64,000 nucleotides of DNA, from the NCBI GenBank assembly GCA_036365515.1, contig CM070876.1, positions 108,093,310-108,157,309 of the forward strand. Direction: 5' to 3'. The DNA comes from Torymus aiolomorphi (Eukaryota; Arthropoda; Insecta; Hymenoptera; Torymidae). Numbering within the stretch: position 1 is the first letter of the stretch; the number at the start of each line of letters is the position of its first letter. The position numbers and the translations under genes were made by a program. This document shows positions 56,331 through 64,000 of this stretch, one piece after another. A model generated the notes under the pieces. That model did no database searches. It was not told the origin of the DNA and was given only the letters and a program-made list of their open reading frames with translations.

Positions 56331-57420
56331 TGTACTTTGGTCAAACGAAATTCTTTTTACACGGGAGATTACATAGCTTATGAAATTTCATGAAGCGAAG
56401 GTTTAATAAGAACACCATATTTTATCTGAAAATTATTGAGTAAGAAGTATTTGTCTGTGCATCGGAATATACAATTGATAATTGTCTTTCAACTACTTTG
56501 ATTTCAACTTTTTTATAGCAATTTAATTTTCGCTTTGGCACACATAAGAATAGATTACTTGTGAAATTCAATTTCGAATAGATATGAAGATTATAAATAG
56601 AGTGTATTATCAGTGTAAGCGGCTCCCATTGAAAATTTAGGAAAGTAAATATAAATGTTATTACTTATAAGCCTTCTTCAAATATTGTTTAAAATAGATG
56701 TTTAATGTATTTTTCATGCTTTGAGAAAATTCAGCGACAACATCCATGACATTAGATATATGAATAACATTAAAATCTCAAATGCACCAGGTTGTCAAAA
56801 ATACAAATTACTGGTTTCTATTGGTATTTAAAAAATATACAATTCTTTACAAAAGAGGGTTTGCCAATATCGTTCCAGTTCTTTTTAATAAAGAATCAGA
56901 AAAAATTTTGTTGAATAAAAAATATTAGTTAACTGACAAAGCATAAACAATTTTAAAATTTTGAGCTATTTCTTTTAAATGCTCTATCATCGCCAAGATG
57001 TCGACTCCTCGCGCTGTCGCAGAAGTCGTCCCAACTATTCATGGTAGCTGCTAATAGTCGAGTATACGTGGGCGCGCTCGGCTCCGGCCTCGTGTGAATT
57101 TGCTATCACAGGTCGTTGTCGAGTAGCGCGAGCACGAGGTCCGTTAAACATCATTTCTCATTTCTGCATATTAAGAACAATATCATTTATGATACTCTTA
57201 TTCCTATATACAGGTATGTTTCATGTCTTTATTTTTTAATTTTTAATTTACTTATTCGCACACCGAGTGATGAGAAGTACATCATTTCGTGCACTGGTGC
57301 CAAAATTGTACAACTCGGGCACTTCGTACACTCATAAGAGATATGAGAAGTAGAATTTCTCACACTGAGTTCATATTCATTCATTCATATTTAAAAAAAA
57401 TAATTTTTTTAATATTTCAA
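56331..57420. other. right-arm-specific insert, no gene
   Basis: AT-rich sequence with no partner in the left arm. 57000-57130 is GC-richer. 57255-57360 (CACCGAGTGATGAGAAGTAC, CACTCATAAGAGATATGAGA) resembles the central spacer of the first giant element at 23165-23260. Confidence 0.5.
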
Positions 57421-57690
57421 ATATGAACGTAAGAACTTACATAAGTTCTTACATAAGTTCTTACGTAAGTTCTTACGTAAGAATAAGTCCGAATTTCTAT
57501 CGTAAGAACTTACGTAAGAACGTTCGTAAGAACTTACGTAAGAACTTTCGTAAGAACTTACATAAGAACTTACGTAAGAACTTACGTAAGAACTTACGTA
57601 AGAACTTACGTAAGAACATACGTAGGATCTTATGCAAGATCACACATAAGAACTTACATAAGTTCTTACGTAAGAACTTATGAAATATTT
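57421..57690. repeat. palindromic word array AAGAACTTACGTAAG, right
   Basis: About 15 near-identical 15-17 bp units of AAGAACTTACGT, in places perfectly tandem (57520-57620). The Lys-Asn-Leu-Arg repeat ORFs on both strands are translations of this array. Confidence 0.85.
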
Positions 57691-57880
57691 TTATCTGGGT
57701 TTGGTTCGGCAACCCAGTGAACGAACGTTTTTCGCACCTCATGCTGTACTGTATGAAAAATCAATAATATTTAATATTTAATGTCTATAAGTTTTTTAAT
57801 ACATAAAGTGTATCATTATCATTCTGGTGTCAACTTTCAACATTCAGATTCTAAAATGACTGTTACTAAACTTACATAAG

Positions 57881-58444
57881 TACCCTAGTGGTAATGAAAA
57901 ATGTATATAAATTGAAATAAGTGTATATTTCTGTAAAAAACGTATATAAATGTTGTAATTAGAACACGCATTTACGTTTATTTCCATTTATATACGTTTT
58001 TTACATAAATTTATACTTATTTGCGAAACTATATTTTTTTTTTACACATTAGACATCACAATTTTTAAAATGTATATATATTTTTTTACATTTATATACA
58101 TTTATATACACTTCAATTAAACTTTTAAAAAAAGTCTTGTATAGCAAAAATTAAAACATAAATCATATAAATGTATATAAAGATATACAAATGTATGAAT
58201 CTATAAGTAACCGTAAATAAGTGTATTTACAGAAATAAAAATTTTCAATACAACGTACTATACAAAATGTAAGAAAAAAATATATAAATGTAAATAAGTG
58301 TAAATACCTGTAAAAAAACGTATATAAATGTATATAAACGTATATAAATGTAAAATATGTTTCAAATACAATTTTTACATACACTTATTTACATTTATAT
58401 ACAGTTTTTTACATTTACATACGTTTTGCATTTCCATCGGGGTA
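57881..58444. mobile_element. TACCCTA inverted-repeat element filled with TATATACATTTATA words
   Basis: Ends TACCCTAGTGGTAATG and CATTTCCATCGGGGTA are imperfect inverted repeats. The interior is almost wholly TATATAAATGTATATAAACG-like words in both orientations. It is 564 bp long with no coding potential. TA or TAC at the ends may be the target duplication. Confidence 0.6.
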
Positions 58445-58529
58445 CATACAAAGTAAGTATTCATTCACTGATTTCAAAGTGTTCAGTCACTAGCACCACG
58501 TATTCATTTACTGGATTTTAGGAGATGAA

Positions 58530-58659
58530 TGTACGTATATAAAAGTATATAGACGTATATAGATGATAAAAATGTTCCAATTACAACTTTTACATACACT
58601 TATTTACATTTATATACAGTTTTTTACATTTATATATATTTTCCATTTCCATCGGGGTA
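58530..58659. repeat. second, partial TATATACATTTATA element
   Basis: Same interior words and the same right end (CATTTCCATCGGGGTA) as 57881-58444, so this is a right-end fragment. It abuts the next TACCCTA element, sharing the GTAC. Confidence 0.55.
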
Positions 58660-59024
58660 CCCTAATGGAAAAAATCCGGTGTTTTAAACTATGCCAAACA
58701 TCCCGGATAGCACAAGACGTTTTTTAAACGTCATTATGACGTCAAATTTTAAACCTCGCGATGTCAGAAATATAAGTTGCTCAAATATCATAATAACGTC
58801 AGTAAGACGTTGAAAATGTCCGCAGTATTTTTCTACCGATATTTCTTTTCATTTTTTCGACGTCGTAAAAAGGTTAAGAATCTGTTAGGACGTCAGAAAA
58901 ATGTTGGAAGAACATACAATAAACGTTATAGGAACGTCATATAAAACGTGATAAAAACGTCATAAAAAACGTCATAAAAACGTCATTTATACATTACATC
59001 TTTATATATATATATATATATATA

Positions 59025-60317
59025 CGAGAGTCATTTGATAAGTATCTAGCCTACAAATGAAAACACCAAAATTTTACAAAAAATAAAATTTATTTTTCAA
59101 TGTAGTCTCCTTTTAGTTGAATAAACTTGGTCCAGCGGTGTTCCAATTTTTTAACCCCGTTGAAAAAAATGTTTTCTCTTGGTTTGCAAAATAGGCCTCC
59201 GTGGCGACGATTATTTCGTTATTGGAGTGGAATCTCTTCCCGGCGAGCGAATTTTTTAGGTTCGGAAACAAGAAAAAGTAGCACGGAGCCAAATCTGGAG
59301 AATACGGTGGATGGGGCAGCAGTTCGTAGCGTAATTCGACCAATTTAGCCGTGGCGAGTGCAGAAGTGTGAGCCGGTGCATTATCGTGGTGGAAAAGCAC
59401 TTTCTTTTTAGACAAATGGGGCCGTTTTTCTTCTAACACGGCGTCAAATCGGCTCAATAGTTCGGCGTAGTACTGTCCTGTGACCGTTTTGCCCTTCTCC
59501 AGATAGTCAATAAAAATCACACCTTGAGAATCCCAGAAAACAGTGGCCATCACCTTTCCGGCCGACGGGACCGTCTTCGCCTTCTTCGGAGCAGGTTCAC
59601 CGGGTAAGGTCCACTGTTTTGACTGCTCCTTGGTCTCTGGAGTGTAGTAGTGAATCCATGTTTCGTCGACGGTCACGTAACGACGCAAAAACTCTTTTGG
59701 ATTGCGATTAAACAGCTCCAAACACTGCTCTGAACTGGTCACACGGATGCGCTTGTTGTCTGCAGTCAGCAAACGCGGCACCCACCTTGCTGACAGCTTC
59801 CTCATGCCTAAAATCTCATGTAGGATATGCCACACGGGTTCTTCCGAGATGCCTACTATCGCAGCTATCTCGTGCACCTTTAATCGGCGGTCTGACAAAA
59901 CGATATCGTGTATTTTTGTCACGTTCTCCTCCGTAGTGGCTGTTTTCGGAGCACCTGGGCGTGGATCATCAAAAACCGACGTACGACCACGTTGAAACTT
60001 GTTATACCAAAATTTAACGGTCGCCATCGAAGGAGAAGCATCCCCATACACTGCATCCAAGCGTTCTTTAATTTCACTGCGCGATTTCCCTTCCAAAAAT
60101 AAGAATCGAATCACCGACCGATATTGTTCTTTCTCCATTTTTTCAAAAATCAACGGACACATTTGCTTTCACACGCTCTCAAAAATAAACTACAACTCCG
60201 ATCCGGCTGAAATTTCGTCTGTAACCGTTTACAGGAAGATACTGCACTGTAGTGTATTTCTGGTGCGATAGTGGCACCATCTGGCGGTGAGGCTAGGTAC
60301 TTGTCAAATGACCCTCG
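59025..60317 (-). mobile_element. mariner element, structurally complete
   Basis: Terminal repeats CGAGAGTCATTTGATAAGTA (left) and CGAGGGTCATTTGACAAGTA (right, complement) match at 24 of 27 positions. TA dinucleotides lie at 59023-59024 and 60318-60319. The element is 1,293 bp long, inserted in a TA run inside the TCCCGGATAG element. Confidence 0.95.
59113..60162 (-). CDS. mariner transposase, full length, third catalytic Asp replaced by Tyr
   Basis: Open frame of 349 codons; Met9 (60138) is the more usual mariner start, giving 341 residues. Helix-turn-helix domains occupy residues 10-125 (FLFLEGKSRSEIKERLDAVY; VHEIAAIVGISEEPVWHIL), then the linker WVPRLLTADNKRIRV (127-141). Catalytic motifs: TVDETWIHYY (Asp166) and HHDNAPAHTS (Asp260). 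In the third motif, YSPDLAPCYFFLFPNLK, the residue 34 positions after Asp260 is Tyr295 (codon TAC at 59280-59278), where mariners need Asp (GAC). A single G-to-T change explains this. The protein should bind ends but not catalyse, unless this is a sequencing error. Confidence 0.9.
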   Translation of the reverse strand: MCPLIFEKMEKEQYRSVIRFLFLEGKSRSEIKERLDAVYGDASPSMATVKFWYNKFQRGRTSVFDDPRPGAPKTATTEENVTKIHDIVLSDRRLKVHEIAAIVGISEEPVWHILHEILGMRKLSARWVPRLLTADNKRIRVTSSEQCLELFNRNPKEFLRRYVTVDETWIHYYTPETKEQSKQWTLPGEPAPKKAKTVPSAGKVMATVFWDSQGVIFIDYLEKGKTVTGQYYAELLSRFDAVLEEKRPHLSKKKVLFHHDNAPAHTSALATAKLVELRYELLPHPPYSPDLAPCYFFLFPNLKNSLAGKRFHSNNEIIVATEAYFANQEKTFFSTGLKNWNTAGPSLFN

Positions 60318-60319
60318 TA

Positions 60320-60500
60320 TGTCTAAGCAGGCGTATAATACTTATGTATGAAGAACACCCCCCCCCCACCCTCTCTTTCAATATTTGCTCTTATAAACTG
60401 AACCTCGTTTTTCTACTTTGAGATTGTTCGACGCCATCTAGCGAGAAAAAAAGATGGATTAATTCCAAAGATTTCGAAAAATATATGAGTATAATGCCTT
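60320..60500. other. interior of the TCCCGGATAG element
   Basis: Contains a C run (60359-60367) and TTCGACGCCATCTAGCGAGA; no gene. Confidence 0.5.
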
Positions 60501-60755
60501 TATGACGTATTTATTCCGGTTTTATGACGTTTTTATGACGTTTTTATGATGTTTTTATGACGTTCTTATGACTTTTTATGGAGTTTTTATGACGTCTAAA
60601 GTAATTAATATTACAGGATAAATAATTCTTCGGACATTTTCAACGTTTTACTGATGTCATTATGACGTTTGATCAACTTATATTTTTGACGTCGCGAGGT
60701 TTAAAATTTGACGTCATAATGACGTTTAAAAAACGTCTTGTGCTATCCGGGATGT

Positions 60756-61740
60756 ACCTTTCTATTTTAAAAGTGTTCCAAACTGTTTGAAATCTGTATC
60801 TAAGCTGTACATAAATGACATATTGCGGACATTTGGAATCCTTTCGGCACACTTAAGGACACAGTATGGAACATTTATGACCGTTTTAGACTCAAAAGTT
60901 TCCAATAGGGTGAAATCGATTATATATTATTTTTACTCGGAATACTTTTGGTAGTAAGCGGAACATTTTTAGGATACTTTTGAGAATGATTCGCATACTT
61001 TTTGAATAAATTGGTACACTTTTTAATTTTCTTCTGTAACAAATATAAAAATTTTTCGTATTTTTTAAAACAATTTCGAACACTTTTTGGAACTATTTGG
61101 AACATTTTTTATCTATAATGGATTAAAAGAAAAAGTTATCCGTGCTTTTGGAATATTTAGGAACACTTTCTGAATACTTCTGGGGCATTTAGAAACATAA
61201 AGAAATCTAAAATTTAAAAATGTTTTTAAAATATTTAAGAATATTTAAGAAATGTTAACAAAAATGGTTTAAACAAATTTAATAAATTTTCGAAAAATGT
61301 TCTAAGAATGATCAATGGTGTTTAAAAAATGTTCCAATGATGTTTAAAAGTGTTCCAAAAAGACGTAATAACTACAAATTGAGGTGAAAAATGTATCTAT
61401 AGTTTGGAACATATTTTATGTATCGAGGAACATTTTGTTTTACTTGACTAAAAATGGGCCCTGTAAATGAAAATTTAAAAAAATGTTCCAAACTGTTCCA
61501 AAAGTGTGCCGGATCATATAAAAAGTATTCCACTAAAATATGAAAAATTGATTCAGTCTATTTTCTAAGAAATGTTTCGAAGTGGTTATTAAGTGTATCA
61601 TATCGTGGTAATAAGTGTTCCAAATTGTTCCAATACTGTATGAAATGTCCGATATCTGTCTTTTAAGAACACCATGGGAACACTTTCTATATATCATGGA
61701 ACACTTTTGACACATTTTTTGGCTCGAATACATTTCCACT
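60756..61740. repeat. GTTCCAAA word array
   Basis: Dozens of diverged AGTGTTCCAAA, TTTGGAACACTTTT and GGAACATTT words in both orientations over nearly 1 kb. Small ORFs here are chance products. Confidence 0.75.
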
Positions 61741-61746
61741 AGGGTA

Positions 61747-62860
61747 TACATACAAAGTAAGCACCACGTATTCATTTACTGGTTTTTAGGAGATATTTAC
61801 AGATTTATTATTAACAAAATTCCTACTTTTATTCTTTATCTACAATTTTGTCACTGTCGTAAAGTTTAAAGATTTTAAAAAACTAATTGAAAAAGATTTT
61901 TACTTTTAATCCATTTTTAAGACTCTTAATTGAATAACAACAATTACTATTTCCTTATTTCTTCATTCACTGGTGAAGTCACCTTATTACTTCTTGAATA
62001 TTGGAAAATAAAAACTCTTATATCTGGAATATTTTTCAAGGCAAATCGATCTACCAGGTCTTAAATTAAAGCTTTTGTTAAAAAGAAAAAGCTCTAAAAA
62101 TTTTACAATGATAGTAATTCCCACATAGCATGTAAGATTGCTGAAAGCTTTCTGCAAGCTTACAAGAAAGTTTCGCGGTGTTACGTTATGATTGCTAAGA
62201 ATCGTAACGTAATTGACAAATTATTATATTTTTGGTTAGATCCCCTAAGAATATTAATTCATTCTTACCTGACTGGAACTTCAAATCTAACCTTGTCACC
62301 CTTGCTCTCCCATACGAGAAAAGCTGCGATAAACCTCGTATCTTACGCTCTATAACTCAAACTACCTCCCTCACGAACTATTAGGGAGAAATAATATGGA
62401 CTCGTTTCCCAATTAAAGCTATTTATTATCATATCTTCTAATTATATAATCATAACTGTTGCAGATTATTGTTCGCTTCGTTGCATATAGCATCGTTCTA
62501 TAATAATTACCACGCGTTTAATTACTGTAAATCAATAATAATCTTAAATTCTAACTAGACTTCCGACAGATCCGAAAAACGACCCCTCTGTAAATCACTT
62601 CCTTGTTTTATTTCTTCTACTTTATAGATGTAACCTCTAATACGTTACACTAGCCTATTCGCTAGTAATCTAACCCTTACTTGCGATGACAGGCCCTGCA
62701 CGATCGTAGGAGTTCCTTTTATTTCTAGGTTCGAGGGAAAGGGAACTGAGGCTTGTCGATGTTAGAGATGAAACTCTAATGGCAGAGGCGTTGTGTCTTC
62801 TCTCGAGTTGGAGTGTTAGTTCTTATTTTCCTTTTCTGGTCTTTCGTAATGGGGTAGGAG
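61747..62860. other. AT-rich DNA, no gene; includes outer inverted repeat copy
   Basis: 61747-61795 repeats the sequence that also follows the first TACCCTA element (CACCACGTATTCATTTACTG at 58495-58514 and 61758-61777). 61935-62105 is the inverse of 52505-52680. A local palindromic patch, GAAAGCTTTCTGCAAGCTT, lies at 62137-62155. The sequence becomes GC-richer from 62640. Confidence 0.5.
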
Positions 62861-62869
62861 CTAGGTGTA

Positions 62870-63350
62870 GGGTGCAGAAGTCTGCCGCAGCGGCCGAACT
62901 ATGGCTGCGCGCTGTTAGATTGGAAGGCGCTCAGTGCGAAGATCCGCACAAAGGAGACAGGCCGATAACTGCGCTCCCACTCGTCCAGTGCGAAGCCGCA
63001 CAGGGAAGAGGGGGGAATAGCAGCTACAGCGCACGCTGTACCCGGGCGCGTTCAGGGCGAAGATCCGCACAAAGAGGAGAGGCCGATAACTGCGCTCTCA
63101 GTTGTCTAGTACAGAAATCTGCCGCAGGCGGCCGAACTACCTTTGCGCGCCGCTATACTCGAGGGCGTTCGGTTTTTTGGGAAGATCCGCACAAAGAGGA
63201 GAGGCCGATAGCTGCGGCGCGCAGGTATACTCCGGCACAATACGGGCCAAGCACCGCACAAAGAGGAGACACCGATAGTTGCTGCGCGCGCGCTGTACTT
63301 GGGCGCGCTTAGTGCGAAGCACCGCAAAACGAGGAGAGGCCGATAGTTGC
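62870..63350 (+). repeat. GC-rich minisatellite
   Basis: Five copies of CGCACAAAGAGGAGAGGCCGATA-like units, quoted as CCGCACAAAGAGGAGAGG cores near 62944, 63065, 63186, 63251 and 63321. They are embedded in a longer unit with CAGTGCGAAG, GCGGCCGAACTA and GCGCGC(T)GTA blocks; spacing is 65-121 bp. Long ORFs on both strands follow the repeat and are not convincing genes. Confidence 0.75.
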
Positions 63351-63708
63351 ACTCCCACTTCCTCCTTACAGACACTGACAGGGACCGAGGAAACACGGAA
63401 ACGAGGCACGGAAAACGATTGTCATAGAAAGGAAAAGAGCTCCCAACGACGCGAGGATGTCGTGCATTTATATTCCACAATCTATGCAAATCTATGAAAC
63501 ACTCCCAAATATGATAGCTAGCGAAAGGGCCCGAGCTTGTTATAGTCGCGATTAATAATACTTGCGATAGATAACAAGAAAGTACCACGGAGGTTACGAC
63601 AATGATGTCTAACAATAGTTCCCAAAGTCGGAAACCCTCTAACCGTGACGCGGGGAACGGAATTTCTTGCTATCCTATACAATAATATAGATATATTTAT
63701 ATAATATT

Positions 63709-63712
<4 letters not shown>

Positions 63713-63802
<90 letters not shown>
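63713..63802. repeat. (TA)n microsatellite
   Basis: Pure TA run of about 90 bp. The Tyr/Ile-repeat ORF over it is an artefact. Confidence 0.95.
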
Positions 63803-63804
<2 letters not shown>

Positions 63805-64000
63805 GGGTGTCCCATTTTAAAACCACCAGGCAAATATCTCGAAAACTAAAGGAGATGGAAAAAAACTTTTAATACAAAAGTGGTAGGGTTCAGAGGGGCC
63901 CAACTGATCGTGACCTTGGTTATGACCTTGAGGTCAATGATCAAGTTCATTTGAAGGTCAAATCGATTTTTTCAAATGGGAACCCCCACTTTTGACCTCG
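63803..64000 (+). repeat. start of a CCGGGTGTCCCATTTTAAAA repeat, cut by the window
   Basis: CCGGGTGTCCCATTTTAAAACC followed by AAATATCTCGAAAACTAAAG resembles the end of a dispersed repeat that is common in insect genomes and begins GGGTGTCCC (quoted here in parts). Repeated TGACCTTGAGGTCAA and AAGGTCAA words follow. The other end is outside the window. Confidence 0.45.

Larger units (their letters stand above)
53028..57699. mobile_element. second giant inverted-repeat element
   Basis: The ends are CCCAGATAAAAATATTTCATAA and its complement TTATGAAATATTTTTATCTGGG, quoted here as 20-base cores CAGATAAAAATATTTCATAA. Arms match from 53028-54970 to 55160-57699, except for a LINE insertion in the left arm (53310-54194) and about 1.3 kb extra in the right arm (56110-57420). 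Each arm holds the AACTTACGTAAG word array, a GTTTGGCAAA segment, a CT/GA tract and an exon-like segment. No transposase is visible. Confidence 0.75.
58701..60752. mobile_element. TCCCGGATAG inverted-repeat element with ACGTC words
   Basis: The ends TCCCGGATAGCACAAGACGT and complement are inverted repeats extending about 130 bp (to 58830 and from 60625). The interior has many ACGTCATTATGACGT and AAAACGTCATAAAAACGTC words, many of them self-complementary. Without the mariner at 59025-60317 it is about 760 bp and non-coding. Confidence 0.75.
58658..61746. mobile_element. TACCCTA element carrying GTTCCAAA words, with nested insertions
   Basis: Left end TACCCTAATGGAAA, right end TTTCCACTAGGGTA. 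After removing the nested TCCCGGATAG element (58701-60752) the remainder is about 1.04 kb, mostly AGTGTTCCAAACTGTTCC words (60756-61740). It shares termini with 57881-58444 but has a completely different word in its interior. Confidence 0.6.

Noticed and set aside
57421..57742. Lys-Asn-Leu-Arg repeat ORFs, and a possible CRISPR-like array
   Set aside because: The array has contiguous palindromic words without regular unique spacers, and the genome is eukaryotic.
62779..63615. 177- and 169-codon ORFs over the GC-rich minisatellite
   Set aside because: Open frames on both strands track the repeat unit; no start context or family features.

Overview
This 64 kb window is eukaryotic repeat-rich DNA, most likely from an insect. 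It is AT-rich and full of TA, GA/CT and GT microsatellites. It contains Ty3/gypsy, BEL/Pao, Penelope-like, mariner and LINE sequences, a mix typical of arthropods. A hymenopteran is plausible but cannot be shown. I recognise no conserved host gene. Almost everything that can be named is a transposable element or its remains, often nested.

Layout. 1-4.0 kb: truncated gypsy-like gag/protease (+). 4.0-6.1 kb: a second, oppositely oriented gypsy element with a 227 bp LTR and a tRNA-Pro-like primer site. 6.2-7.7 kb: G-rich DNA and three TA-separated repeat cassettes sharing a 17 nt core. 7.7-14.6 kb: a decayed gypsy element (gag, pol, 3' ORF, 1,183 bp 3' LTR). 16.9-20.3 kb: a DNA transposon with long inverted repeats and a broken transposase. 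20.4-30.0 kb: a giant inverted-repeat (foldback-like) element, with a Penelope-like element (RT plus GIY-YIG, hammerhead-like motif, about 13 bp target duplication) inserted in its right arm. 31-32.8 kb: LINE ORF1 remains. 35.8-37.0 kb: a dead mariner. 37.3-37.6 kb: a hairpin insertion carrying two head-to-head hammerhead-like motifs between 17 bp target duplications. 39.7-48.5 kb: a pair of 356 bp inverted repeats enclosing tRNA-like remnants, a degenerate TTTAGGG array and a nearly intact BEL/Pao element (335 bp LTRs, TSD GTTTA). 49.8-51.7 kb: the only region resembling non-transposon genes, namely a two-exon ORF and a tandem array of small phase-matched exons. 53.0-57.7 kb: a second giant inverted-repeat element with a LINE fragment inside. 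57.9-61.7 kb: TACCCTA elements, one enclosing a TCCCGGATAG inverted-repeat element that encloses a mariner whose full-length transposase has lost its third catalytic aspartate. 62.9-63.4 kb: a minisatellite.

The most unusual theme is a set of apparently non-autonomous elements whose ends are arrays of short, mostly self-complementary words, different in each element (CTGCAGAAATT, CCTATAGGAATT, AAGAACTTACGTAAG, GACGTC, TATACATTTATA, GTTCCAAA, CCATATGGATT). The two giant palindromes also carry outward-facing segments bounded by splice-like signals in both arms. Boundaries, homologies and functions were read by eye from the sequence; no database search was run.
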